A stretch of 64,000 bases of DNA, from NCBI RefSeq assembly GCF_000334455.1, contig NZ_BANX01000005.1, positions 326,608 through 390,607 on the forward strand, written 5' to 3'. The notes under the pieces were generated by a model. It did no database searches. It was given only the letters and a program-made list of their open reading frames with translations, and was not told where the DNA came from. Shown here one piece after another: positions 26,454 through 39,474 of this stretch (position 1 is its first letter; each line of letters opens with the position of its first letter). Both the position numbers and the translations under genes were made by a program. The stretch comes from Gordonia soli NBRC 108243 (GTDB taxonomy: Bacteria; Actinomycetota; Actinomycetes; Mycobacteriales; Mycobacteriaceae).

Positions 26454-27167
26454 TCACCGTGTGACCGGTCTTTCTCGGCCCGCAGTGGTGCTTCTCATTG
26501 TTCCTGCGAGTGTCGAGACGTCGTCGCCGTGCGGTCCGCGCGTGGACTTCAGCCGTCTTCGCGACAACAGTTCGCGCCAGCATCGATCTGAACATGTCTG
26601 TCGCTTGTACCCGGCCGGCGGGAGCGGACACCACGAGCTGCCGCAGATTGCGCAGCTACAGACGCGCACCCTTCGGGCTCGCTTGCCGTTTGCGGCAGCG
26701 GTTCGGCTCTGCGCCACAGCGGATGCCCCGGCTCGCTGGAACGAGCGCGAAGTGCGTGCGCGGCGAGAGGCCTCAGGGTCACGGGATTGGAGCAGCTTCT
26801 CCCATCCCCGCGACCCGATCTGGTCCCGGGCTTTGGCGGATTTGACCTCACGGGTCGCGGCCGGCAGAAGGCCTCGTCCGGTATTGAGGCCATGGCTGAG
26901 TTTGTACTCACGGGCGGTTATCCCGTGGCGCTGATAGACGTGGACGCCCAGCCCCCGGATCCGGAGGCCACATTCGTGGCACAGAAGGCCGTCTGCGGTT
27001 TCGTCGACGAGGCCGTAGCGGCCGAAGCCGTCGGGTTCTCCTACCCGCGGCCGGGGAGATCTGTCGGGGTCCGTTCCTCGGCGCAGCTGTTTGTAGTGCA
27101 TTTGGCAGTAATTGCGTGCATAGACCCGCCGATCGCAGCTTCGTGCCATACACAGCGTGCCCGTCAT
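26454..27167 (-). CDS. MucR/Ros-like zinc-finger protein with three Cys/His clusters
   Basis: About 237 residues. Cluster 1 (about 5-35) reads CMARSCDRRVYARNYCQMHY, like the zinc knuckles of phage and HNH-associated proteins. Cluster 2 (about 62-100) is the MucR/Ros-type finger CHECGLRIRGLGVHVYQRHG followed by TAREYKLSHGL. Cluster 3 (about 175-205) has CAICGSSW and TCSDRC. A DNA-binding regulator is likeliest; an HNH nuclease is less likely because no HNH motif is visible. An upstream GTG at 27185 is an alternative start. Confidence 0.62.
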   Translation of the reverse strand: MTGTLCMARSCDRRVYARNYCQMHYKQLRRGTDPDRSPRPRVGEPDGFGRYGLVDETADGLLCHECGLRIRGLGVHVYQRHGITAREYKLSHGLNTGRGLLPAATREVKSAKARDQIGSRGWEKLLQSRDPEASRRARTSRSFQRAGASAVAQSRTAAANGKRARRVRVCSCAICGSSWCPLPPAGYKRQTCSDRCWRELLSRRRLKSTRGPHGDDVSTLAGTMRSTTAGRERPVTR

Positions 27168-27220
27168 CGAGCCCCACGCGGCCACGTCCGATCACCGTCC
27201 GGACATGGAGAACTCCGGCG

Positions 27221-27820
27221 TCATGAGAGAGTCCACCTGTTGCGATCGACAGGATATGCAGCAACCGCCATGATCACGGTTCCTGCGCACGGACCGTGGT
27301 CTATCTCGGTGCGCCAGACGCCGTCCAAGGTGCCGTCAGCGCGAGGTGTGTAGACCGCCAACGAATGAGCCGGCGCCCAGATCTTCGGTTTGCCCGGCCC
27401 CTGGTAGCAGTCCCACTCCCAGTCGTAACGGTGTACCCACGACCCGTCCTCCCAGGTGTAACGCGGAGGGCGCGGCAGCGTGTGGTTCTCGGGCGTGGGA
27501 CCTGCCACGACCGTGGCCACGCAGCGTCCGTCTGTGCATGTGGTGACGAAGGTGTACGTATCGGCGAAGTCTGGTTCGGGTTGGCGAGCAGCCAGACTGG
27601 TCCCGGTCTTGGTGGCTGCGAATCGTTTGAGCGAGTACTGCCCGTCCCAGGCGGATGGGGCTGCAGCCGAGGCGATACCGCTCGTCGCCGATGCCAAGGC
27701 CGCCGCAGCAACGATTACCAATGCCCACACGCGAAACCGCACTGTCAGCCCGGGAATCTGATGGGCGGGACGTCGGATCTCGTTGCCGGGCAACTGGACT
27801 CTTAATCGTGAGAGTGACAT
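27221..27820 (-). CDS. Hypothetical secreted protein
   Basis: About 199 residues. A long basic N terminus precedes a hydrophobic core (VWALVIVAAAALASATSG) and a signal-peptidase-like site (IASAAAPS). The mature part has four Cys, Trp/Tyr-rich segments (WVHRYDWEWDCYQGPG) and a central PRPPRYTWEDG motif, as in small actinobacterial exported beta proteins. GTG 27742 is an alternative start. Unrecognised; it precedes the zinc-finger gene on the same strand. Confidence 0.6.
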   Translation of the reverse strand: MSLSRLRVQLPGNEIRRPAHQIPGLTVRFRVWALVIVAAAALASATSGIASAAAPSAWDGQYSLKRFAATKTGTSLAARQPEPDFADTYTFVTTCTDGRCVATVVAGPTPENHTLPRPPRYTWEDGSWVHRYDWEWDCYQGPGKPKIWAPAHSLAVYTPRADGTLDGVWRTEIDHGPCAGTVIMAVAAYPVDRNRWTLS

Positions 27821-28093
27821 CGATTCGACTGCACCCGCTCTCGTCCGGTAGCGCCCGTTCCGAAGCTGCTGCGACGAACGGTGAACTACAGCCTGGGGGC
27901 ACTGCGTTGATGGCATCGACTCGACACTATTCACGCCCACGGTGCCGGCCTAGTCCCAGAAATCGGACGTCGCCCATGATGTACCTGCCTGGGCAGGCTC
28001 GAACCGTGAGTTTGCCCGATCTCGGCGCACCGTCGTTGCCGAGGGGGTCAGGGGCCGTCAGCCGACTCGACCAGACCAGGATGGACCGGGGTC

Positions 28094-28149
28094 CGCAGCG
28101 AGGATCGCCCGCTGGTGATCGGACCCCGGCCCATGCCCGTTGACGGTGC
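28094..28149 (+). repeat. 56-bp dispersed repeat, right copy
   Basis: Matches 16341-16397 in the same orientation. Flanking bases form an inverted pair GGGGTCCG/CGGACCCC (28089-28096 and 28119-28126) that the left copy lacks on one side. It lies 120 bp from the 3' end of leuA, in the otherwise gene-free interval 27821-28268, and marks the boundary between accessory and core-like sequence. Confidence 0.75.
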
Positions 28150-28268
28150 AACCGGGGATCACCCGGTGACCGTGGTTCTTCGGGGCGCGCCGAGGCGCGG
28201 TTCGGTGCGGCAGGAGAGTACCGGGACCGGACTTGTCGAGATGAGCTGTCGGGACTGGTGGTTCGAGC

Positions 28269-30254
<1,986 letters not shown>

Positions 30255-30366
30255 TCACCGTCGGTGAGGCCAAAGGCTCCCGATTTCCCGGCAGGCGCGC
30301 ACACGCTCGATCGGCTCGCCCACCCGGGCCCGGACCGGGTTGGCGGGTGGGCGCCGAGTGCGGCGA

Positions 30367-30927
30367 TCAGTGCAACGGATGCCCCCAGGAGCCGGCAAAG
30401 GCGATCTCCGACAACGGCAGTCGCTCCCGGGGTGCCTCGTCGCGTTCGCGGATCTCGGCGGCGACGGTGGCCGGGTCGGCGAGTTTGCCGATGCCCAGCA
30501 GGACCAGCGGTCGGCGGTCGGCGGGGATGGCGAAGCGTTCGATGGTGGCCGCGGCGTCGAAGCCCGCCATCGGATGTCCGTTGTAGCCGAGGGACTCGGC
30601 CTGCAGGATCATCTGCCCCACGGCCAGCCCGGCGTCGACCGCCGCGTAGGTGTGAGCCTTCTCGTCGTCGGGGTCGTCGGCGGTGCAGACCAGGACGAGC
30701 GCCGACGACGCGGGCGCCCAGCCGGCATTTCCGCGGGTGAGGGCTTCCACGAGGCCGTCGAACGTCTCGTCGCCCCGCACCCCGACGACGAACCGGACCG
30801 GCTGCACTCGGCCCCACGTCGGGGCCCAGCGCCCTGCTTCGAGGATGCTGTCCAGGTCTTCGGTGGTGATGTCCGCGGTGGCGTCGTAGCCACGCGCGCT
30901 CCAGCGTTCGGCGATCAGTCGGTGCAC
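30367..30927 (-). CDS. Nitroreductase family protein
   Basis: A 186-residue FMN-binding nitroreductase-fold protein. The N-terminal ERWSARGYD segment (the R-S-x-R phosphate-binding pattern of the family) is present, then ILEAGRWAPTWGRVQPVRFV, a central VDAGLAVGQMILQAESLGY helix at the dimer interface and VLLGIGKLADP near the C terminus. These enzymes reduce nitro compounds, quinones or enones with NAD(P)H. GTG 30927 is the start. Substrate unknown. Confidence 0.85.
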   Translation of the reverse strand: MHRLIAERWSARGYDATADITTEDLDSILEAGRWAPTWGRVQPVRFVVGVRGDETFDGLVEALTRGNAGWAPASSALVLVCTADDPDDEKAHTYAAVDAGLAVGQMILQAESLGYNGHPMAGFDAAATIERFAIPADRRPLVLLGIGKLADPATVAAEIRERDEAPRERLPLSEIAFAGSWGHPLH

Positions 30928-30984
30928 TCGGCCCAGACTAGAGATCCGCGCAGGGGATGGCCGTCTCGCGGGTGGGGCCGCCGG

Positions 30985-32544
30985 TCAGCGCGCCGGGCAG
31001 TCGGCGGTCTCGTGGGCTGGCTCCTCCGCCACCGCGGGGGCGGGTCGTCCGCGCATCACGACGGCGAGCACCACGCCGAGCACGGCCAGCGCGATCACGA
31101 CGGCCAGTGAGGCCGCTTGCATTCCGTCGACGAAACCCTGTCGGGCGGCGTCGGCGAGTTGATCGCCCGCGGGACCCATACCCAGGGCCCGATGCAGGGT
31201 GTCGCCGAGTGTGTCGCCGAACATCGCGCCGTCCGAGTGTGCCCGGAACACCAGCGTCGCCAACGATCCGAGCAGGGCCAGCCCCAGGGCGGTACCGAGT
31301 TCGAAGCTCGTCTCCGAGATGCCCGACGCCGCGCCCGACCGTTCGACGGGCACCGACCCCACCACGACGTCGGAGACCAGGCTGAACTGGATGCCGTAGC
31401 CGACGCCGGCGATCGAGGTGAAGACGAGGTAGATCCAGATCGGGCTGGACGTGGTCAGCAACAGCAGGCCGAGGTTGCCGGTGGCGGCCATGACGACCGA
31501 ACCGACGAAGGCGGTGCGGGTCCCCACCAAGGTGGCGATCCGGGTCGCGCCGATGGAGAAGGTCGCGACGGCCACCGCCATCGGCAGGCCGGCCAACGCG
31601 GCGGCCAGGACGTCGTGGCCCATCACCGACTGCAGGTAGACGCCCGTGAGGTACGACATCCCACCCAGCGCCATCATGCCGACCAGAGCGGTCACCACGG
31701 CGGCACTGAACTGGACGTTGCGGAACAGGGCCAGATCGAGCAGCGGGGTCGCCGCCCGACGCTGATGAGCGATGAACAGTGCGAACATCGCGACGCCGAA
31801 CACGCCGATCAGCACGACTCCGACTCCCGCACCGTCAGCGGCGAGCGTCTTGATCGCGTAGACGATCGGCAGGATGCCGGCCAGTGACAGCACCACGCCG
31901 GTGATGTCGAAGGGGCCGGTCGACTCGGCACGGTACTCGGGCACGAGCTTGGGTGCGAGCACGAAGAGCACGGCCAACACCGGTACGTTGATCAGGAACA
32001 CGACGCCCCACCAGAAGTGGTGCAGCAGAACACCGCCGACGACCGGACCGATCGCGCTACCGCCGGCGAAGGCCGCGGTCCAGACGCCGATGGCCTTGCC
32101 GCGGTCGCGGGCGTTCGGGAACATGTTGGCGATCAGCGACAGGCTCGACGGCATCAGGGTCGCGCCACCGATGCCCATCACCGCGCGGGCGATGATCAGC
32201 ACCGCGGCGGTCGGGGCGAACGCGGCAACCACCGATGCGACACCGAATAGCGCGGCGCCGAGGAGGAGTACGCGCCGCCGACCGACCCGATCGCCGACAT
32301 TGCCCATCGTGATCAGCAGGCCGGCGATGAGGAAGCCGTAGATGTCGAGGATCCACAGCTGCTGGGTCGCCGACGGCTCGATGGCGTCGGTGATCGCGGG
32401 GATCGCCAGATAAAGGACCGAGAAGTCCATCGACACCAGCAACACCGGAAGCGTCAGGACGGCCAGTCCCCACCAGGCGCGTCGATCGGTCGCCGGGGTG
32501 GTACCGGTGGTCTGATCTGCAGCTCCGGGCTGGATGGTCGACAT
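30985..32544 (-). CDS. MFS transporter, DHA2 family (14-TM drug exporter type)
   Basis: A 519-residue transporter with 14 predicted transmembrane helices. Motif A is GNVGDRVGRRRVLLLGA (about 82-98) and motif C GGSAIGPVVGG (about 160-170), both of the EmrB/QacA exporter group. ATG 32544 is chosen because AGGAG lies 8 nt upstream; a GTG at 32568 is longer. It is divergent from a TetR gene with paired palindromes between, so drug-inducible efflux is likely. Confidence 0.9.
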   Translation of the reverse strand: MSTIQPGAADQTTGTTPATDRRAWWGLAVLTLPVLLVSMDFSVLYLAIPAITDAIEPSATQQLWILDIYGFLIAGLLITMGNVGDRVGRRRVLLLGAALFGVASVVAAFAPTAAVLIIARAVMGIGGATLMPSSLSLIANMFPNARDRGKAIGVWTAAFAGGSAIGPVVGGVLLHHFWWGVVFLINVPVLAVLFVLAPKLVPEYRAESTGPFDITGVVLSLAGILPIVYAIKTLAADGAGVGVVLIGVFGVAMFALFIAHQRRAATPLLDLALFRNVQFSAAVVTALVGMMALGGMSYLTGVYLQSVMGHDVLAAALAGLPMAVAVATFSIGATRIATLVGTRTAFVGSVVMAATGNLGLLLLTTSSPIWIYLVFTSIAGVGYGIQFSLVSDVVVGSVPVERSGAASGISETSFELGTALGLALLGSLATLVFRAHSDGAMFGDTLGDTLHRALGMGPAGDQLADAARQGFVDGMQAASLAVVIALAVLGVVLAVVMRGRPAPAVAEEPAHETADCPAR

Positions 32545-32592
32545 ACTGGGTGCTCCTGAGATGTGCACCCTGGCGGGTGCGGTGCGGTCGGC

Positions 32593-32607
32593 GCGTACGC
32601 CGTACGC
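32593..32607. promoter_or_regulatory. TetR operator site 1
   Basis: GCGTACG-C-CGTACGC is a perfect palindrome of 7-nt arms between the MFS exporter and tetR. Confidence 0.65.
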
Positions 32608-32624
32608 GTTGACGGTATGACCAT

Positions 32625-32639
32625 GAGTACGCTGTACGC
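32625..32639. promoter_or_regulatory. TetR operator site 2
   Basis: GAGTACG-C-TGTACGC is an imperfect copy of site 1. The centres are 32 bp apart (about three helical turns), so two dimers would bind the same face. Confidence 0.6.
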
Positions 32640-32690
32640 AACTCGAATATTCCCGGGTCGACCCGGCAGGTCCCCCGATCGGACGAGAGA

Positions 32691-33386
32691 ATGGACGACG
32701 TGCCGACCGCCGACAACCCGAAGCTCACGCTCGAGGCCATCGTCGACGTGGCCATCTCGCTGGCCGATCGCGACGGGCTGTCTGCGTTGTCGATGCGCCG
32801 GATCGCCGACGAACTCGGCGTCGGCGCGATGTCGCTCTACCGGCACGTCGCCGACAAGGACGCCCTGATCCAGGCCATGTCCGAGGAGACCGGTCGGCAG
32901 TTCTCGTACCCCTGGGATCAGGACGGCGAGTGGACCTGGCGTGAACGCGTGCAGATCGCGGTCGACATCGACTGGGACCTGTACCGCGCGCACCCCTGGG
33001 TGGTGCTGGCCTATGCCTCGCCGAGGCACAGCTTCGGCGACGAGGCGTTGCGCTGTCTCGATTGGTTCGCCGCCGGATTCCTCGATCTCGGTGTCTCGAT
33101 CGAGCAGGCCACCGACATGGCGCTCACCGTCTGGGGTTTCGTCCAGGGGGTGGCGCTGGCGGCGGTCGGTGACGAGTTGCTCCGAGCGGAGTCGTCGCCC
33201 GATGACCACCCCGGCGGTCTGGTCGACCTGATCGAGGGCCGTTCGAGTGCGCCGCCGCCGCACCTCGGTCGTCTCGCCGGCAGCGAGGAGGCGCGCACGC
33301 TGGTCGACCTCCGGGCGCGACTCGACCAGGGCATCGCCTACCTCTGCGCGGGATTCGAGGCGGCTGCGGGTCGGGTCGCCGACTGA
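32691..33386 (+). CDS. TetR-family regulator with TetR_C domain
   Basis: A 231-residue regulator. The N-terminal helix-turn-helix (about 12-58) has LSMRRIADELGVGAMSLYRH, and the large C-terminal ligand domain of the tetracycline-repressor subgroup follows (about 80-225). It is divergent from the MFS exporter and almost certainly its repressor. Confidence 0.9.
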   Translation: MDDVPTADNPKLTLEAIVDVAISLADRDGLSALSMRRIADELGVGAMSLYRHVADKDALIQAMSEETGRQFSYPWDQDGEWTWRERVQIAVDIDWDLYRAHPWVVLAYASPRHSFGDEALRCLDWFAAGFLDLGVSIEQATDMALTVWGFVQGVALAAVGDELLRAESSPDDHPGGLVDLIEGRSSAPPPHLGRLAGSEEARTLVDLRARLDQGIAYLCAGFEAAAGRVAD

Positions 33387-33413
33387 CCGTCGGCGCCCCG
33401 CATCATCGGCCGG

Positions 33414-34106
33414 TCATGCCCGACCGCTGAGTTCGACGGTGTCGCCGACCTTTCCGGGCAGGTTGACGCTGGTGTAGCCGTTCGCCGGGTCGCGGACGTG
33501 CTCGAGATAGTCGGCGAGGTCGGGGCTCTCGGCGTTGTCGGCGAGGATCAAGGTGCCCGATGCGAGCCGGGGCTCGAGCAGCCGGATGACGGGTAGGTAC
33601 AGGTCCTTCCACCCGTCGAGGACGACGAAGTCGATCGGCGCCGGGATGTCGGCGAGTGTCTCGAGGGCGTCACCTGCGTGCACGGTGATGAGGTCGGCGA
33701 GGCCGACGTCGGTGAAGGTGGCGGATGCCGCGGCGACCTTCGACGCGCTGAGCTCTGTGGTGTGGATGTGCCCACCGCCGTTGTCGCGCAGGGCTGCCGC
33801 CAGATGGATCGTCGACAAGCCGAAGGACGTGCCGAACTCGACGACCGTCGTCGGGCGGGTGGCCCGGACGAGCGAGTAGAGGAGCCGGCCGGTGTCGCGG
33901 CCGATGGCCATGAACGACTCGCTCGCGTCGTCGGCTCGGCGTTGCGCCGACGACAGTGGCGGCGATTGGGTGGTGTCGCTCAGCGGCAGCGCGTTGCCGC
34001 TCGGGCGCGGGCCGTCGGATCGTGGCCTGCGTACCTGGCCTTCGGCCTGCGCATAGAGACGTTCGAGGGTGCCGGCGACGGGCTCGCTGTCGAGGGTGGT
34101 GGCCAT
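33414..34106 (-). CDS. SAM-dependent O-methyltransferase
   Basis: A 230-residue class I methyltransferase of the catechol-type O-methyltransferase family (PF01596-like). Motif I is VVEFGTSFGLSTIHLA (about 92-107), followed by HTTELSASKVAAA, the DALETL segment and the acidic FVVLDGWKDLYLPVI. Metal-binding Asp and Asn appear in DGWK and ILADN. The substrate is unknown. Convergent with the TetR gene. Confidence 0.82.
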   Translation of the reverse strand: MATTLDSEPVAGTLERLYAQAEGQVRRPRSDGPRPSGNALPLSDTTQSPPLSSAQRRADDASESFMAIGRDTGRLLYSLVRATRPTTVVEFGTSFGLSTIHLAAALRDNGGGHIHTTELSASKVAAASATFTDVGLADLITVHAGDALETLADIPAPIDFVVLDGWKDLYLPVIRLLEPRLASGTLILADNAESPDLADYLEHVRDPANGYTSVNLPGKVGDTVELSGRA

Positions 34107-34133
34107 GCATCCAGGTTAGTGCGTGCCCGCCCC

Positions 34134-34196
34134 GTCGATCGTGCGCTCGAAATCGTCGATCGTGCGCTCGAAACCGTCGATCGTGCGCTCGAACTC
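34134..34196. repeat. 21-bp tandem repeat, three units plus a degenerate fourth
   Basis: Units start at 34134, 34155 and 34176 with the core GTCGATCGTGCGCTCGAA and a variable last three bases; a degraded fourth follows to about 34213. It lies in the short gap between the methyltransferase start and the mannosyltransferase stop and contains no gene. Confidence 0.8.
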
Positions 34197-34216
34197 GCCG
34201 ACTGTGCGCCGACCAC

Positions 34217-35509
34217 CTACATCGCGTGCGGGTAGACGGTGATCATGTGGGCGCCGAACCACGAGCTGCCGATCACGATCGGGATCAGCAGCGCGAGCAT
34301 CGGACCGGTGCGGAGGCGTGCCAGCAGCATCGCGATCGGGATGAGCAGGACGAAGGCAGGGAGCAGAAGGCGAGCCCGACTCATCATCAGTCCGCTGGAC
34401 AGCACGATCGATGCGACGACCAGAGCGCCGTAGAGCAGGATCGGCCACGGCAGTCGGGACCACACCGCGACCCCCAGGAGCAACAGCGTCGCGAGGATGA
34501 TCCACGCGGTGGCGACCGGCGCGACCTCGCCGCTGTTCACCAGCACGTCGTTGACGAAGTTGACGGTGGCCACACCCCAGTCGAACTCGGTGCCCCACCC
34601 TTCGGTCTGGATCCGGAACCACCCGGTCGGCGACCCGGTGTGGGCCCACACCACGGCGAGGTAGCCGAGGTAGCCCAGCGGACTGATGACGACGGCGGCC
34701 CAGGCGCGCGGACCGTCCTTGCGGGCGATCAGCGCGGCCAGGATCACCACTCCGATGACTACGGCCGCGGTCGGGCGCGTGAGTCCGGCCAGCGAGGCGC
34801 AGATGCCGGCGAGGATCCATCGGTGCTCGACGACGCCGATCAACGCCCATACCGCGAGCGCGCAGAACAGCGCTTCGGTGTAGGCCATGTTCAGCACCAC
34901 TGACATCGGTGTGGCGGCGAAGAGTGCCGCGGCCAGCAGGCCGACCCGTCGGGGTGATGACGAGCCGATGGGCGACCGATCGCCCATCGTCTTCGCGCAG
35001 AACCCGGCGAGACGTGCGGCGCCGACCGCCGCGAGGCATCCGAGGACCAGATTCACCAGGATCGCGGAACCGAACGGGGTCAGCAGGGGTAGGCGCGCGA
35101 GGGTCCCGACCAGATACGGATAGCCGGGGAAGAACGCGTACGCGGTGTCGATGGTGTGCAGCCCGCGGGCATCGGTCTGGGTGTAAGGCACGTCACGGTA
35201 GCCGTACTCCGCGATGGCCAGCATCCACTTGCCGTCCCACAGCCCCAGCGCATTGCCGAGGGTGGTGTCGCGCAGCTGGGTGAAGCGCGCGAGCACGAGG
35301 ATCCCGACTGCCCGGATCGCGAGGAAGACGACGATCGGCTCGACCCACGATCGGTGCCGGTAGAACCACCCGGTCACCGACGTACCGATGCTCGGACGCG
35401 GGGGCGGATCGTCGACTCCGGACGATGCCGTGGACGGCGTCGCCGCGGTCGACGACCTGCGTCCCGCACCGTCCTCGTCGGTGCCGTCGATCTCGGTTGA
35501 GGTGGCCAC
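34217..35509 (-). CDS. PIG-V-like membrane mannosyltransferase
   Basis: About 430 residues. A disordered cytoplasmic N terminus of about 45 residues precedes around ten transmembrane helices. The first periplasmic loop has LWDGKWMLAIAEYGY and TAYAFFPGYPYLVG, the acidic and aromatic motifs of PIG-V/GT-C polyprenol-dependent mannosyltransferases. In mycolate bacteria such enzymes build lipoglycans; the acceptor is not determinable. GTG 35509 is chosen since the open frame further upstream is antisense to lysC. Confidence 0.78.
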   Translation of the reverse strand: MATSTEIDGTDEDGAGRRSSTAATPSTASSGVDDPPPRPSIGTSVTGWFYRHRSWVEPIVVFLAIRAVGILVLARFTQLRDTTLGNALGLWDGKWMLAIAEYGYRDVPYTQTDARGLHTIDTAYAFFPGYPYLVGTLARLPLLTPFGSAILVNLVLGCLAAVGAARLAGFCAKTMGDRSPIGSSSPRRVGLLAAALFAATPMSVVLNMAYTEALFCALAVWALIGVVEHRWILAGICASLAGLTRPTAAVVIGVVILAALIARKDGPRAWAAVVISPLGYLGYLAVVWAHTGSPTGWFRIQTEGWGTEFDWGVATVNFVNDVLVNSGEVAPVATAWIILATLLLLGVAVWSRLPWPILLYGALVVASIVLSSGLMMSRARLLLPAFVLLIPIAMLLARLRTGPMLALLIPIVIGSSWFGAHMITVYPHAM

Positions 35510-35624
35510 CGCACGATCGTAGGTCGGGTGTGGCCTGCTCCACTTCATCGACACCTGCACGGGCAGCCGGGACGTGCGCCGGTAAGGTGATTGCCGCAGA
35601 CGGACAACCTTGGAGGGACCGAAC

Positions 35625-37951
<2,327 letters not shown>

Positions 37952-38052
37952 ACTGCGGTCCGATTCGGATCGACGCATCCGGATCGGACAATTCGGCCCG
38001 GTTTATGACCCCGGTCACCGGGCTAAGTTACTGTGCGGTAGCTTACTGCTCC

Positions 38053-39333
38053 ATGGGACGAACACGGGGTGGTTTCTCAGCTCGCTCAGCTCTGCGGCGA
38101 GTGGCGACGATGGTCGTGACGGGGGTGGTCGTCGGAGCGGGTCTCACGGTGGCCACTCCGGCGGCGCAGGCGGCAGACTTCTACACGCCGCCGGCAAGTT
38201 TCTCGAAGGAACCCGGATCGATCATCCGGTCGCAGCCGTCACCGCTGCTGCTGCAGATCCCGGGCATCAAGAACCAGTGGCCCGGGACCGCGACGCGGAT
38301 CATGTACACGTCCAGCTACCAGGACGGTAAGCCGGCCGCCGTCACCGGAACCGTCGTCGAGCCCACCGCACCGTGGCGCGGCAAGGGCGCCCGGCCCACC
38401 GTCGTCCTCGGACCGGGGACCGTCGGCCAGGGCGACCAGTGCGCGGGGTCGAAGCTCATGTCCTTCCCGCTGGCCATCGACCCGTTGAAGCCGAGTATCG
38501 CGGTCAACTACACCGCGCTCGAGATGAACCTGATGCTGCTCAACGGCGTCCGCGTCGTCATCACCGACTACATCGGCCTGGGTACCCCGGGCATCCACAC
38601 CTACGTCAACCGGCGTGAGTCCGGTGCGGCGATGCTCGACGCCGCGCGAGCAGCCCTGCATGTGGCCAAGGCGAAGAAGGATGCACCCGTTGCGTTCTCG
38701 GGCTATTCGCAGGGCGGCGGCGCCGCTGCCTCCGCAGCCGAGATGGCCTCGACGTACGCACCCGACCTGAACGTGAAGGCCACCTACGCGGGTGCTCCGC
38801 CGGCTGACCTCGGCAAGGTCATCGACCGCATCGACGGCTCGTTCATCGTCGGCGGCATCGGCTACGCGATCAACGGACTCACTGCCCGCTACCCGGCACT
38901 CAAGCCGATCCTCGACTCGGAGACCACCGCCAACGGACGCCAGGTGCTGCAGCGGGTCGCCACCCAGTGCATCGGCGACACCGCACTGTCCTTCGGTTTC
39001 CAGCGCACCACGCAGTGGACGCGTACCGGCGAGTCGCTGTCGAAGGTCATCGCGCGGCATCCGGAGGCGCAGAAAGTCGTCGACGAGCAACGCATCGGCA
39101 AGCTGAAGCCGAACGCGCCGGTGCTGCTCGAGGGCAGCTTCAACGATGACGTGATCCCCTACGGCCAGGTGCGGACCCTGCGCGACGACTGGCGTGCCCA
39201 GGGCGCCAACGTCCGGATGATCCACGACGGGACCCCGCCGATCTTCCCGGGTCTCGTCGTCAACCACGCACTGCCGCTGCTCGGTACGCTGCTGCCGTCG
39301 GCGAACTTCCTGTTGTCCGAGCTGAACAGCTGA
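38053..39333 (+). CDS. Secreted lipase (LIP family, alpha/beta hydrolase)
   Basis: About 426 residues. A Sec signal peptide ends at ATPAAQAADF. The alpha/beta-hydrolase fold has the nucleophile elbow GYSQGGG (Ser near 218), a catalytic Asp in NDDVIPYGQ and His in VVNHALP, as in secretory lipases of the Candida CAL-A type found in mycolate actinomycetes. ATG 38053 is chosen for the signal peptide; a TAGCTT box 14 nt upstream suggests a nearly leaderless mRNA. It ends in a strong terminator. Confidence 0.88.
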   Translation: MGRTRGGFSARSALRRVATMVVTGVVVGAGLTVATPAAQAADFYTPPASFSKEPGSIIRSQPSPLLLQIPGIKNQWPGTATRIMYTSSYQDGKPAAVTGTVVEPTAPWRGKGARPTVVLGPGTVGQGDQCAGSKLMSFPLAIDPLKPSIAVNYTALEMNLMLLNGVRVVITDYIGLGTPGIHTYVNRRESGAAMLDAARAALHVAKAKKDAPVAFSGYSQGGGAAASAAEMASTYAPDLNVKATYAGAPPADLGKVIDRIDGSFIVGGIGYAINGLTARYPALKPILDSETTANGRQVLQRVATQCIGDTALSFGFQRTTQWTRTGESLSKVIARHPEAQKVVDEQRIGKLKPNAPVLLEGSFNDDVIPYGQVRTLRDDWRAQGANVRMIHDGTPPIFPGLVVNHALPLLGTLLPSANFLLSELNS

Positions 39334-39351
39334 CCGAACGCTCGACACGAC

Positions 39352-39410
39352 TCCGCCCCGGCGTCGTCTCCCGTCTCGATTCGATGGTGGGAGAACGACT
39401 CCGGGGCGGA
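39352..39410. terminator. Strong hairpin terminator after the lipase
   Basis: TCCGCCCCGG (39352-39361) and CCGGGGCGGA (39401-39410) pair perfectly, with inner GTCGT/ACGAC and TCCC/GGGA pairs. It lies between convergent genes, so it can serve both directions. Confidence 0.8.
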
Positions 39411-39474
39411 CTTGTTCACTCGGTCGGACAGGGGTGATCACCCCGCGCAGACCGGGCGAGTGGTCGCGTGGCGA

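Noticed and set aside
14503..28150. Prophage or integrative element with its own integrase
   Set aside because: No integrase, transposase or structural phage gene could be recognised; only the flanking repeats and gene content suggest an island.
34134..34213. CRISPR array
   Set aside because: Units abut without unique spacers and no cas genes are near; it is a simple tandem repeat.
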